Below are positions 8,095 through 16,967 of a stretch of DNA of 32,829 bases, in pieces; within the stretch, counting starts at the first letter, position 1; every line of letters starts with the position of its first letter. The notes below the pieces were generated by a model. That model worked only from the letters and a program-made list of their open reading frames with translations, was not told the origin of the DNA and ran no database searches. Origin of the DNA: an uncultured Burkholderiales bacterium (GTDB taxonomy: Bacteria; Pseudomonadota; Gammaproteobacteria; Burkholderiales; Burkholderiaceae_C); NCBI GenBank assembly GCA_903906635.1, contig CAIVLE010000130.1:1-32829 (forward strand). Reading direction: 5' to 3'. Position numbers and translations under genes: made by a program.

Positions 8095-10452
8095 ATGCAT
8101 TTTTTTTCAGGGTTTGATACCCAAGCGGCCTCGGCCACCACCAAAACATCCCCTTTGCTGCAAGGCCTCAACTCAGAGCAATCTTCGGCGGTTAGTTTGC
8201 CCCCGCAGCATGCGCTGATTCTGGCCGGAGCAGGCTCGGGCAAAACGCGAGTGCTCACCACCCGCATCGCCTGGTTGCTGCAAACCGGGCAAATGTCCCC
8301 AGGGGGTGTGTTGGCGGTGACCTTCACCAACAAAGCCGCCAAAGAAATGCTCACCCGTTTGACCTCCATGCTGCCCGTGAATGTGCGTGGCATGTGGGTG
8401 GGTACCTTCCACGGCTTGTGCAACCGCTTTTTGCGGGCGCACTGGAAGCTGGCAAATTTGCCCCAGACCTTTCAAATCTTGGACACACAAGACCAGCTCA
8501 GCGCCATCAAACGTTTGAGCAAACAATTCAACGTGGATGAGGAGCGGTTTCCCCCAAAGCAAACCATGTGGTTCATCGCGGGGTGCAAAGAAGATGGTTT
8601 ACGCGCCAAAGACGTGGAAGTGCGTGACGAAGAAACCCGAAAAAAAGTGGAGCTGTACGAGCTCTACGAGGCGCAGTGCCAGCGCGAAGGCGTGGTCGAT
8701 TTTGGTGAGCTGATGCTGCGCTCCTATGAGCTGCTGCGAGACAACGAGGCCGTGCGTGAACACTACCGTCGACGCTTCCAACACATCTTGATTGACGAGT
8801 TTCAAGACACCAACAAACTTCAGTACGCCTGGATCAAGCAGCTTGCAGGACCCGTGGGGCAAGGCGGGGGTGCCATCTTTGCCGTGGGCGACGACGACCA
8901 AAGCATTTACGCTTTCCGAGGCGCGCGCGTGGGCAATATGGCCGATTTTGTGCGCGAATACCAAGTGCAGCACCAGATCAAGCTGGAGCAAAACTACCGC
9001 AGCTTCAGCAACATCTTGGACAGTGCCAACCACCTGATCAGCCACAACAAAACACGGCTTGGTAAAAACCTGCACACCACTCAAGGTGCCGGAGAGCCGG
9101 TTCGCATCTATGAGTCACCGAGCGACTTTGCCGAAGCGCAGTGGATGGTCGACGAGATGAAGCAATTGCTGCGCGATGGCCAAAACGGCGATGCCAGCCA
9201 AGGCGTGGCGCATCGGCACGAAATCGCGGTTCTTTACCGCAGCAACGCACAAAGCCGCGTGATTGAAACCGCGCTGTTCAATGCGGCCATGCCCTATCGG
9301 GTGTATGGCGGTTTACGGTTTTTTGAACGTGCCGAAATCAAACACGCATTGGCCTATTTGCGCTTGTTAGAGAACCCGCGTGACGACACCAGCTTCATGC
9401 GCGTGGTTAATTTTCCGCCGCGCGGCATTGGGGCACGCAGCATCGAGCAATTGCAAGACGCTGCACGCGCGATGGGATGTGCCATGCACGACGCGGTCGG
9501 GGCGGTGTCTGGCAAAGCCGGCGCCAACCTCAGTGCCTTTGTGGCCAAGTTGGATGTGCTGCGTGAGCAGACCCAAGGCCAAACCCTGCGCCAAATCATT
9601 GAGTTGTTGCTGGACCACTCGGGACTGACCGAGCACTACAAGGCCGAGCGTGAAGGCGCCGACCGGCTGGAGAACTTGGCTGAACTGATCAACGCGGCCG
9701 AGAGCTTTGTGACCCAAGAAGGCTTTGGCCGTGAGGCGGTCGCTTTGCCAGTGGACGGCCAAATGATCAACCCCGATACCGGTGAAACCATGTCGCCCTT
9801 GGCGGCCTTTTTGACTCATGCCGCCTTGGAGTCGGGCGACAACCAAGCCCAGGCAGGTCAAGATGCGGTGCAACTGATGACGGTGCATGCCTCCAAAGGT
9901 TTGGAGTTTGACTGCGTGTTCATCACGGGGATGGAAGAGGGCCTGTTCCCTCATGAGAACTCGATGAACGACTACGACGGACTGGAAGAAGAGCGCCGTT
10001 TGATGTACGTGGCCATCACGCGCGCACGCAAGCGCCTGTACCTTAGCCATTCGCAAACCCGCATGCTGCACGGTCAAACCCGCTACAACCTCAAGAGCCG
10101 ATTCTTTGAGGAGTTGCCCGAGCACACTCTCAAGTGGATCACGCCGGCACGCTCCGCGTTTGCTGACGCTCAAACCTCACGGCGTGATGCGTGGCAAAAC
10201 CCCGCCTGGCAAAACAACCCGTGGGGTGGTGGTGCCGCCACCGCAGCAGCTCCTGTGGCGCAACGCGGCGCACACACCAGCGGGCCCAATGCCTGGGTCT
10301 GCAGCGGCGTGCAGGTGTTTCACACCAAGTTTGGTGAAGGCACGGTGATTAGCTTGGAAGGTTTGGATGACGATGCCCGCGCTCAAGTGAAGTTTGGTCG
10401 CCACGGCATCAAGTGGCTGGCGCTTAGCGTGGCCAAACTCACACAAGTGTGA
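8095..10452 (+). CDS. uvrD: UvrD/Rep-family 3'-5' DNA helicase (helicase II)
   Basis: This is a 785-residue superfamily 1A helicase. The Q-motif region LNSEQSSAV is followed by Walker A GAGSGKT (45-51), motif Ia TFTNKAAKEM, GTFHGL, motif II DEFQD (234-238), motif III GDDDQSIYAFRGA, motif IV QNYRS, motif V VQLMTVHASKGLEFD and motif VI EERRLMYVAITRARKRLYL. The C-terminus has a Tudor-like segment (VFHTKFGEGTVISLEGLDDDARAQVKFG), the RNA-polymerase-contact module of UvrD/PcrA. It unwinds DNA in excision and mismatch repair. The start is uncertain: ATG 8095 fits the conserved N-terminus, ATG 8071 adds eight residues, and neither has a ribosome site. Confidence 0.95.
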   Translation: MHFFSGFDTQAASATTKTSPLLQGLNSEQSSAVSLPPQHALILAGAGSGKTRVLTTRIAWLLQTGQMSPGGVLAVTFTNKAAKEMLTRLTSMLPVNVRGMWVGTFHGLCNRFLRAHWKLANLPQTFQILDTQDQLSAIKRLSKQFNVDEERFPPKQTMWFIAGCKEDGLRAKDVEVRDEETRKKVELYELYEAQCQREGVVDFGELMLRSYELLRDNEAVREHYRRRFQHILIDEFQDTNKLQYAWIKQLAGPVGQGGGAIFAVGDDDQSIYAFRGARVGNMADFVREYQVQHQIKLEQNYRSFSNILDSANHLISHNKTRLGKNLHTTQGAGEPVRIYESPSDFAEAQWMVDEMKQLLRDGQNGDASQGVAHRHEIAVLYRSNAQSRVIETALFNAAMPYRVYGGLRFFERAEIKHALAYLRLLENPRDDTSFMRVVNFPPRGIGARSIEQLQDAARAMGCAMHDAVGAVSGKAGANLSAFVAKLDVLREQTQGQTLRQIIELLLDHSGLTEHYKAEREGADRLENLAELINAAESFVTQEGFGREAVALPVDGQMINPDTGETMSPLAAFLTHAALESGDNQAQAGQDAVQLMTVHASKGLEFDCVFITGMEEGLFPHENSMNDYDGLEEERRLMYVAITRARKRLYLSHSQTRMLHGQTRYNLKSRFFEELPEHTLKWITPARSAFADAQTSRRDAWQNPAWQNNPWGGGAATAAAPVAQRGAHTSGPNAWVCSGVQVFHTKFGEGTVISLEGLDDDARAQVKFGRHGIKWLALSVAKLTQV

Positions 10453-10470
10453 TTCATACAAGTGTGAGTT
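10436..10470. repeat. Inverted and direct repeat at the convergent gene junction
   Basis: AACTCACAC (10436-10444) pairs with GTGTGAGTT (10462-10470) across the helicase stop codon. The same segment holds a direct repeat of ACAAGTGTGA (10443-10452 and 10458-10467), 15 bases apart. There is no T-run, so it is a poor terminator. It separates two converging genes. Confidence 0.5.
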
Positions 10471-10476
10471 GACGGG

Positions 10477-11253
10477 TCAAGCGTAAATCACATCAGACAC
10501 AAAGCTGTCTCGAAAACTGTAGTACGTCGAGCAAAAAAACATGGCAGCCAACATCAGCATGGCGGGCAAAAGCGACAGGGATGCAAATTCGCTGTCGCCC
10601 ATCAGGCTGGAGATCAAAGTGATCACCAAGGCGGTGAGCAGAAAAATAAACGACCACAAGAGTCCAAACACCAAAAACGCCCGCCAGTTGCTCAAGCAGG
10701 CCACGGTGCTGAAAAACAAACTCTTGAGGGCAGGCACGCCGTGCCAATGAACCAGGGCTGGTGCATGCCAAAACACGGCCGACAAAGGCAGGTACAGCAG
10801 CATCGACAACCACATGGCATTTTGAAACTCAGGGGTCAACAGGGTGTCCTTGTCGAGTGCGCCACCGACCAAATAAAGTTTGGCAAATTCACCGCCATCG
10901 ACCAACATGGACAAGCCCATCACGCCCACAAAGCCCAGCGCATACAGCAGGCCCAACAGCAACATGTCGCGCTTGCGTTCTTGACCGGCGCGAAAGCCAC
11001 TTATCAAAATCAAGGGCATGGGGAATTTGCCCAAATCCACCTCTCGGGTGGCAGCCATCAGACCCAATGAGGCCGCTGGCAAGAGCATCAAAGCAGCAAA
11101 GCTGCCGACCACCGGTACCAAAGAAGACACCGACATCAGGGCCATGAACATGAAAAACAAGCCGCTCAATGCGATCGGTTGTCTCCAAAAGGTGCGGATG
11201 CCTTGGCGAACCCAAAGGGCGCCGGTGCGAGCGGGGACAACGTGCAGTTTCAT
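10477..11253 (-). CDS. BPSS1780-family integral membrane protein
   Basis: The 258-residue protein has about six hydrophobic membrane segments and the N-terminal pattern VPARTGALWVRQGIRTFWRQPIAL followed by a long hydrophobic stretch, as I recall for the BPSS1780 family common in Burkholderiales. The family's function is not known to me. The start is ATG at 11253, two bases after the thrB stop. A GTG at 11259 would overlap that stop as GTGA and add two residues. The close spacing makes it the second gene of a thrB operon. There is no signal peptide or catalytic motif. Confidence 0.8.
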   Translation of the reverse strand: MKLHVVPARTGALWVRQGIRTFWRQPIALSGLFFMFMALMSVSSLVPVVGSFAALMLLPAASLGLMAATREVDLGKFPMPLILISGFRAGQERKRDMLLLGLLYALGFVGVMGLSMLVDGGEFAKLYLVGGALDKDTLLTPEFQNAMWLSMLLYLPLSAVFWHAPALVHWHGVPALKSLFFSTVACLSNWRAFLVFGLLWSFIFLLTALVITLISSLMGDSEFASLSLLPAMLMLAAMFFCSTYYSFRDSFVSDVIYA

Positions 11254-11255
11254 GG

Positions 11256-12227
11256 TCACAGGTATACGGGTTGGGTCACACGTTCGCGCAAGAGGCGCTC
11301 GAAGTGGCTGGGATCATGGGCTTGCAGCATGCTGGCTTCGCGTGGCAGATGAAAATCCCACAAGCGGGAGACCCAAAACCGCAATGCACCAGCTCGCAAG
11401 GTGGCGTTGAACAACTCACGCTCAGGCGCTGTCAAGGGGCGCACCGATTGGTAGGCGTCGATCAAGGCTTGCATTTTGCGGGGGTTATGGCGACAAGGGC
11501 TCGACGCCTCGTGGTCAATACACCAATCGTTGATGCACACGCTCAAATCAAACAACCAGGTGTCCACTCCGGCAAAATAAAAATCAAAAAATCCCGTCAA
11601 CTCGGGGGACTCGGTTGTACCTGCAAACATCACGTTGTCTCGGAACAAGTCCGCATGCACGGGGCCTCGGGGCAGGGCGGTGTAGGCTGAGGATGCAGCG
11701 ACGTGGTGTTGGTAGGCCAACTCGGATTGAATCAACGCGCAGGGGGCAGTGTCCAGAAATGGCAGCACCACAGGAATCGTTTGTGTCCACCAGTCCAAGC
11801 CACGCAAATTGGGTTGCTCCCGGGCAAAGTCACTGCCAGCCAAATGCATGCGGGCCAGCATTTGCCCCACCGCTGCGCAGTGGGCTGGCGTGGGGCTCAT
11901 TTCGCTGTGTCCTTGCAAGCGATTGACCACCGCAGCTGGCTTGTCTTGCACGGTCAACAACAAGTCACCATGGCGATCCGACACGGGGTCAGGTACCGGA
12001 ATACCTTTGTGAGCCAAATGTTTCATCAAATACAGATAAAACGGCAACTGAGCGTGGGTAAGTCGCTCAAATAAGGTCAGCACATAGGCGCCCTCACTGC
12101 TGGTGAGGAAGTAGTTGGTGTTTTCAATCCCGCCTTGGATGCCTTTGAGTTCGACCAAATCACCCAGCTTGAGTTGTGTCAGCAGATCTTGTGCAGTGGA
12201 CTCAGAGACTTCGGTGAAAACAGCCAT
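11256..12227 (-). CDS. thrB: Homoserine kinase, aminoglycoside-phosphotransferase fold
   Basis: The 323-residue protein belongs to the ThrB type used by Pseudomonas and Burkholderiales, which has the APH/choline-kinase fold and not the GHMP fold of E. coli ThrB. Visible blocks are MAVFTEVSESTA at the start, LKGIQGGIENTNYFL (nucleotide loop), VVNRLQG, the Brenner-like catalytic motif HADLFRDN and the metal-binding FFDFYFAGVDTWLFDLSVCINDW. It phosphorylates homoserine with ATP in threonine synthesis. ATG at 12227 was chosen because the conserved N-terminus begins there; no clear Shine-Dalgarno sequence precedes it. It is divergent from polA. Confidence 0.95.
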   Translation of the reverse strand: MAVFTEVSESTAQDLLTQLKLGDLVELKGIQGGIENTNYFLTSSEGAYVLTLFERLTHAQLPFYLYLMKHLAHKGIPVPDPVSDRHGDLLLTVQDKPAAVVNRLQGHSEMSPTPAHCAAVGQMLARMHLAGSDFAREQPNLRGLDWWTQTIPVVLPFLDTAPCALIQSELAYQHHVAASSAYTALPRGPVHADLFRDNVMFAGTTESPELTGFFDFYFAGVDTWLFDLSVCINDWCIDHEASSPCRHNPRKMQALIDAYQSVRPLTAPERELFNATLRAGALRFWVSRLWDFHLPREASMLQAHDPSHFERLLRERVTQPVYL

Positions 12228-12319
12228 GACGCGGTGGTGGGTAAAAATTGTCGCAATTGTAGTAGTCACCCCCCAGGCAGCCTTCTTGGGGATAGCGCGC
12301 ACCGGTCTCAAGGGCACGG

Positions 12320-12325
12320 CACAAT
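12320..12325 (+). promoter_or_regulatory. Possible -10 element (CACAAT) for polA
   Basis: CACAAT ends 6 bases before the polA ATG at 12332. No ribosome site is present, which is consistent with a leaderless or near-leaderless transcript. Confidence 0.3.
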
Positions 12326-12331
12326 CGTGGC

Positions 12332-15136
12332 ATGTCAGAAAACAAGACCTTGCTGCTGGTCGACGGTTCCAGCTACCTCTACCGTGCCTTTCATGCGATG
12401 CCCGATCTGCGTGCTGTGCCGGGAGACCCCACCAGTGCGGCCACCGGCGCCATTCGCGGCATGATCAACATGATGCAGGCGCTGCGCAAAGAGGTGCCCA
12501 CTCAATGGGCTGCATGCGTGTTTGATGCCAAGGGACCGACTTTTCGTGACGTCCTGTATCCGAGTTACAAAGCGCATCGTTCACCCATGCCCGATGACTT
12601 ACGAAGCCAAATTGAGCCCATTCACCAGATGGTGCGCATGTTGGGCTGGACCGTGTTGGATGTGCCAGGTGTCGAAGCCGACGACGTGATCGCCACCTTG
12701 GCGGTGACGGCGGCCAAGCAGGGGTTGACTGTGGTGGTCTCCAGTGGTGACAAAGACCTGAGTCAGTTGGTGAACGAACACATCACCATCATGGACACCA
12801 TGAACGGCAAAAAGCGCGACGTGGCGGGCGTGACCGCCGAGTTTGGCGTGCCGCCGAGTTTGATGATCGACTTTCAAACCTTGGTAGGCGACACCGTGGA
12901 CAACGTACCCGGTGTGCCCAAGGTCGGCCCCAAGACTGCCGCCAAGTGGCTGGTGGAGTACGGCTCGCTCGACGCTTTGCTGCAAAACGCTGACGCTATC
13001 AAGGGCGTGGCGGGGGAGAATTTGCGCCAAGCCCGTGAGTGGTTGGTCACGGGGCGCCAGTTGGTGACGATGAAAACTGACTGTGATTTGTCTGAGTATG
13101 TTCCGGGTTTGCCTGCGCTGGACGCCTTGCATTTGGCACAACCCGACCAACTCGCGCTCAAAGCCTTTTACGAAACCTATGGTTTCAAAGGCTTGGCGCG
13201 TGCGATGGGGGAGGCACTGGGCAGCCCGTTGCCCAGTGCGTCAGCCCCACACGCCGCGGGCGCAAACGACGAGCCCCTGAGTGCCAACCTGGGTTTGTTT
13301 GATGAGCCAGCACCCACGCCCTCGCAAGTCACCACCAAGGCCTATGACTGCGTGCTCACTTGGGACGCGTTTGACGCATGGTTCACACAAATTCAAGCTG
13401 CGGACTTGGTGGCCTTTGATACCGAGACCACCTCGCTGGACGCCATGCGCGCGGAGGTGGTGGGCTTGAGCTTTTCTGTGCAGCCGGGGGCAGCCTGTTA
13501 CATCCCTCTGGCGCACAGCTACGGCGATGCGCCTAAGCAGTTGCCTCTCAAAGAGGTACTGGCCAAACTCAAACCCTGGTTTGAAAACCCTGCAGCCAAA
13601 AAGCTGGGTCAGCACATCAAGTACGACCGCCATGTCATGGCCAACCACGGCATCGAGGTCCAGGGCTATGTGCACGACACCATGCTACAAAGTTACGTGC
13701 TAGAAGTGCACAAGCCGCACGGCTTGGCCAGCTTGGCCGAACGCCATGTGGGCCGCAAAGGCTTGAGCTACGAAGACCTGTGTGGCAAAGGCGCACACCA
13801 AATTGCGTTTGCCCAAGTCGATGTGGCGCGTGCCACCGAGTATTCGTGTGAGGACTCGGACATGACACTGGAGGTGCATCAGGCCTTGTGGCCTCGTTTG
13901 CAAGCCGATGACAAACTGCGTTTTGTCTACGAACTGGAAATCGCCAGCAGCGAAGCGCTCTACCGCATCGAGCGCAACGGTGTCTTGATTGATGGCCCCA
14001 CCCTGGCTGCGCAAAGCCACACCCTGGGCCAGCGCATCGTGCAACTGGAGTCCCAGGCCTATGAGATCGCGGGCCAGCCCTTTAATTTGGCCAGTCCCAA
14101 GCAGTTGGGCGAAATCTTCTTTGACAAACTGGGCTTGCCGGTCATCAAAAAAACCGCCACTGGGGCGCGCAGCACCGATGAGGAGGTGTTGGAGAAACTC
14201 GCTGAAGACTACCCACTGCCTGCCAAAATTTTGGAGCACCGCTCCTTGAGCAAGCTCAAAGGCACCTACACCGACAAGCTGTCGCAGATGGCGCTGGCAA
14301 GCACCGGGCGTGTGCACACCCATTACGCACAAGCAGTGGCTGTCACGGGTCGTTTGTCCAGCAACGAACCCAATTTGCAGAACATTCCTATCCGCACCGC
14401 TGAAGGTCGCAAAGTACGCGAAGCCTTTGTGGCCCCGCCTGGCAGTGTCATTGCCAGCGCCGATTACAGCCAGATCGAGCTGCGCATCATGGCGCATTTG
14501 AGCGACGACGAGGCCTTGGTCAAAGCCTTCCATGATGGCTTGGATGTGCACCGCGCCACCGCTGCCGAGGTGTTTGGCGTAGCGCTCGACCAAGTCAGCA
14601 CCGAACAGCGTCGCTATGCCAAAGTCATCAACTTTGGCCTGATCTACGGCATGAGCGCCTTTGGTTTGGCCAAAGCACTGGGCATCGACAACACTGCGGC
14701 TAAAAACTACATCACCCGATACTTTGAGCGCTTTGCCGGTGTCAAACGTTACATGGACGACACCCGTGCACAAGCCAAAGCACAGGGCTATGTGGAGACG
14801 GTATTTGGGCGTCGCTTGTACCTGCCTGAGATCAACAGTCCCAATGGCCCTCGCCGCGCGGGTGCAGAGCGTGCGGCCATCAACGCGCCCATGCAAGGCA
14901 CGGCGGCCGATCTGATCAAGCTCAGCATGGTCAAGGTACAACACGAGCTAGACGCCCAAAATTCCTCGATCAAAGTGATCATGCAGGTACACGACGAACT
15001 GGTGTTTGAGGTGCCTGAGTCACAAGTGGACTGGCTCAAAACCGAAGTGCCTCGATGGATGGCCGAGGTGGCTCAGCTCAAAGTGCCCTTGCTTGCAGAA
15101 GTGGGCGTGGGTCGTAATTGGGACGAGGCGCATTGA
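12332..15136 (+). CDS. polA: DNA polymerase I
   Basis: This is a complete 934-residue enzyme with three domains. Residues 1 to about 300 are the 5'-3' exonuclease (LLLVDGSSYLYRAFHAM, PGVEADDVIATLA, SSGDKDLSQLV, GDTVDNVPGVPKVGPKTA). About 335-530 is the 3'-5' proofreading exonuclease with an intact DTETTSLD motif (363-370). From about 540 is the polymerase: SADYSQIELRIMAHL with catalytic Asp711, the O-helix RRYAKVINFGLIYGMSAFGLA and QVHDELVFEV with Asp888. It fills gaps in excision repair and replaces Okazaki primers. It lies 21 bases upstream of the ZIP transporter gene and may be co-transcribed with it. Confidence 0.98.
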   Translation: MSENKTLLLVDGSSYLYRAFHAMPDLRAVPGDPTSAATGAIRGMINMMQALRKEVPTQWAACVFDAKGPTFRDVLYPSYKAHRSPMPDDLRSQIEPIHQMVRMLGWTVLDVPGVEADDVIATLAVTAAKQGLTVVVSSGDKDLSQLVNEHITIMDTMNGKKRDVAGVTAEFGVPPSLMIDFQTLVGDTVDNVPGVPKVGPKTAAKWLVEYGSLDALLQNADAIKGVAGENLRQAREWLVTGRQLVTMKTDCDLSEYVPGLPALDALHLAQPDQLALKAFYETYGFKGLARAMGEALGSPLPSASAPHAAGANDEPLSANLGLFDEPAPTPSQVTTKAYDCVLTWDAFDAWFTQIQAADLVAFDTETTSLDAMRAEVVGLSFSVQPGAACYIPLAHSYGDAPKQLPLKEVLAKLKPWFENPAAKKLGQHIKYDRHVMANHGIEVQGYVHDTMLQSYVLEVHKPHGLASLAERHVGRKGLSYEDLCGKGAHQIAFAQVDVARATEYSCEDSDMTLEVHQALWPRLQADDKLRFVYELEIASSEALYRIERNGVLIDGPTLAAQSHTLGQRIVQLESQAYEIAGQPFNLASPKQLGEIFFDKLGLPVIKKTATGARSTDEEVLEKLAEDYPLPAKILEHRSLSKLKGTYTDKLSQMALASTGRVHTHYAQAVAVTGRLSSNEPNLQNIPIRTAEGRKVREAFVAPPGSVIASADYSQIELRIMAHLSDDEALVKAFHDGLDVHRATAAEVFGVALDQVSTEQRRYAKVINFGLIYGMSAFGLAKALGIDNTAAKNYITRYFERFAGVKRYMDDTRAQAKAQGYVETVFGRRLYLPEINSPNGPRRAGAERAAINAPMQGTAADLIKLSMVKVQHELDAQNSSIKVIMQVHDELVFEVPESQVDWLKTEVPRWMAEVAQLKVPLLAEVGVGRNWDEAH

Positions 15137-15145
15137 GCTACACCC

Positions 15146-15151
15146 TATGAT
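15146..15151 (+). promoter_or_regulatory. Possible -10 element (TATGAT) for the ZIP transporter gene
   Basis: TATGAT, near the consensus TATAAT, lies between the polA stop and the next ATG (15158) and ends 6 bases before it. No good -35 hexamer is seen within the end of polA. Confidence 0.35.
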
Positions 15152-15157
15152 TCAGCC

Positions 15158-16036
15158 ATGACTTTGCTTTCTATTTTGCTGGGCACCTTGGTTGCTGGCA
15201 TGGGCAGTGTATGGCTGGCTGCATTGCTGGCTTACGCCTTGCTCTCTCGCTTTACTCAGCACTTGTTGAGCTTGGCAGCGGGCGCTTTGCTGGCCACAGC
15301 GTTCATGCGTTTGTTGCCAGAGGCATTCGAGCAGTCGGTGTCGGCGGGTGTGTCGGCACAGGCCTTGTTTGCTGTGCTGCTGGTGGGCTTGGTGTTTTTC
15401 TTTTTACTCGACAAAGCCGAGTTGTGGCACCACGGGCATGAACACCACCAAGCTGAGTCTCACGATGTACAGCATAGCCATGACCACCACAACGCACACC
15501 CTGGCCATTCGCATGCACACACCGCACATGCTCACACCACACACGCCCACTCAGCGACACATGACCCTGGACATCACCACCACGCCCACGGCGGTGGTTG
15601 GGCGGTGCTGTTGGGTGACAGCGTGCATGCATTTGGCGATGGTATTTTGATCGCCGCGGCTTTTGTGGCCGATTGGCGTTTGGGCTTGGCCTCTGCGGTG
15701 GCTGTGATGGCCCATGAGGTGCCCCACCATGTGGGGGACTTGGTGGTGCTGCGTCAAACCTTGGCTACACCGCGAGCGGCCTTGTTCAAGCTCTCATTGG
15801 CTGGGGGCGTGACAGCCATTGGCGGTCTGGTGGGCTATTTGCTGGTGGGCGCCATGCACGAGTACTTGCCGTACTTTTTGGTGGTTGCTGCGAGCAGCTT
15901 CATCTATGTGGCGCTGGCCGACTTGATTCCTCAATTGCAAAAGCGCCTGAGCCCCGCGCAAACCGCCGCGCAAGTGGCGTGGCTATTTTTAGGCATGGGC
16001 TTGGTGGCCTTGTTGGGCGAGTTGGCGCAGCACTGA
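15158..16036 (+). CDS. ZIP-family divalent metal transporter with a His-rich loop
   Basis: The 292-residue protein has about eight membrane segments. Between the third and fourth lies a loop (91-144) containing 24 histidines in 54 residues, in HxH and HHHH runs, expected to bind zinc or a similar metal. The transport-site motifs follow: HAFGDG (157-162) in helix IV and HEVPHHVGD (186-194) in helix V, with the glutamate and histidines of the binuclear metal centre. ZIP proteins move zinc, iron or manganese into the cytoplasm. Some bacterial members act as selective diffusion channels. The substrate is not readable here; zinc is most likely. It follows polA by 21 bases. Confidence 0.93.
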   Translation: MTLLSILLGTLVAGMGSVWLAALLAYALLSRFTQHLLSLAAGALLATAFMRLLPEAFEQSVSAGVSAQALFAVLLVGLVFFFLLDKAELWHHGHEHHQAESHDVQHSHDHHNAHPGHSHAHTAHAHTTHAHSATHDPGHHHHAHGGGWAVLLGDSVHAFGDGILIAAAFVADWRLGLASAVAVMAHEVPHHVGDLVVLRQTLATPRAALFKLSLAGGVTAIGGLVGYLLVGAMHEYLPYFLVVAASSFIYVALADLIPQLQKRLSPAQTAAQVAWLFLGMGLVALLGELAQH

Positions 16037-16067
16037 TCGCTGCGACTATGACATGCCAGCTTGTTGC

Positions 16068-16088
16068 AGGCGCTAAGCTTGAGCGCCT
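16068..16088. terminator. Hairpin at a convergent junction, weak terminator candidate
   Basis: AGGCGCT (16068-16074) pairs with AGCGCCT (16082-16088) around a 7-base loop and touches the sulfurtransferase stop codon. There is no T-run in either direction, so termination is uncertain. Confidence 0.3.
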
Positions 16089-16945
16089 TAGCCCTTGGTC
16101 ACGGGCAAGCCTGGGGTGGTGCACCACTCACTCCAACTGCCGGCATACAGGCCGCTGCGACCCAAACCAGCGACTTCCATGGCCAACACATTGGGCACCG
16201 CGCTCACGCCACTGCCGCAGTGGTGCACCACACTTTGAGGGGTGCGACCAGCCAGCAGATCGATAAATTCCTCTCGTAACACCTCAGGACTTTTGAAGAA
16301 GCCTTCCTCGGTGAGGTTGCTGTTGAACGGTCGGTTCAGGGCCCCTGGAATGTGGCCTGCTACGGGGTCGATGGGCTCAACTTCACCGCGGTATCGCGGC
16401 GCACCTCGGGCATCGATCAAGGTTTGCTGGGGCTGACCCAGTTGGGCCGCCACGGTGGCGGTGTCGACCAAGCTCACCAAAGGAGCGCTCAGCTCAAAAC
16501 GAGATGGCGCGCGCGCGGGTGCCTGCCCAGATGCGGTGGCACCGCCCGCAGCCAGCCAAGCTTGCCAACCACCGTCGAGCACGGCCACGGCCTCATGGCC
16601 ACACCATTTGAGCATCCACCACAAACGGCCACAGTAATTCATGCCGTTGCGGTCGTACACCACCACTTGCATGTCATGGGTCAAGCCAATGCGCTCGAGC
16701 CATCCCACAAACACCTCACGCTGGGGCAGGGGGTGACGCCCCCCATTGACGGCTTGGTGTGCGTCTTGTGCGCTGAGGTTGTCGTTGAGGTCGGCATACA
16801 CAGCACCGGCAATGTGCTGAGCTTGAAATTGCTGAGCTCCCACGGTGGGTTGCATCAAATCGCAGGTGCAATCGATGACCAGCGCAGGGGTCGCGAGCGC
16901 CTGCAAGGCCTGCAGTTGTGGCACGCTGATGAGGGTGGTGTACAT
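16088..16945 (-). CDS. sseA: 3-mercaptopyruvate sulfurtransferase (tandem rhodanese)
   Basis: The 285-residue protein has two rhodanese domains (about 8-130 inactive, 160-280 active). The active-site loop is CGSGVSA with Cys243, the pattern of mercaptopyruvate sulfurtransferases; thiosulfate sulfurtransferases have CRKGVT. Other hallmarks are HIAGAVYADLNDNLS, VVYDRNGMNYCGRLWWML, LDGGWQAW, LIDARGAPRYRGEVEPIDPVAGHIPGALNRP. It moves sulfur from 3-mercaptopyruvate to thiols or cyanide. The start at 16945 has AGGAG at 9-base spacing. It is the last gene of a three-gene minus-strand cluster, 22 bases after the EamA exporter. Its active loop is not that of the tRNA selenouridine synthase rhodanese, so it should not be linked to selD. 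Confidence 0.93.
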   Translation of the reverse strand: MYTTLISVPQLQALQALATPALVIDCTCDLMQPTVGAQQFQAQHIAGAVYADLNDNLSAQDAHQAVNGGRHPLPQREVFVGWLERIGLTHDMQVVVYDRNGMNYCGRLWWMLKWCGHEAVAVLDGGWQAWLAAGGATASGQAPARAPSRFELSAPLVSLVDTATVAAQLGQPQQTLIDARGAPRYRGEVEPIDPVAGHIPGALNRPFNSNLTEEGFFKSPEVLREEFIDLLAGRTPQSVVHHCGSGVSAVPNVLAMEVAGLGRSGLYAGSWSEWCTTPGLPVTKG

Positions 16946-16967
16946 GGCAGTGAGCTCCTGGGTGAAT

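Noticed and set aside
13700-14944. Long minus-strand open frame inside polA (about 414 codons)
   Set aside because: It lies wholly antisense to an intact DNA polymerase I with all motifs, and its protein has no recognisable domain. High G+C third positions open antisense frames.
15428-15589. CAC/CAT-rich stretch as a DNA tandem repeat or CRISPR-like array
   Set aside because: It is one reading frame coding the histidine-rich loop of ZIP, with no fixed repeat unit or spacers.
16088-16945. Sulfurtransferase as the tRNA 2-selenouridine synthase partner of selD
   Set aside because: The active loop CGSGVSA and the tandem rhodanese layout are those of mercaptopyruvate sulfurtransferase, and no P-loop domain of MnmH is present.
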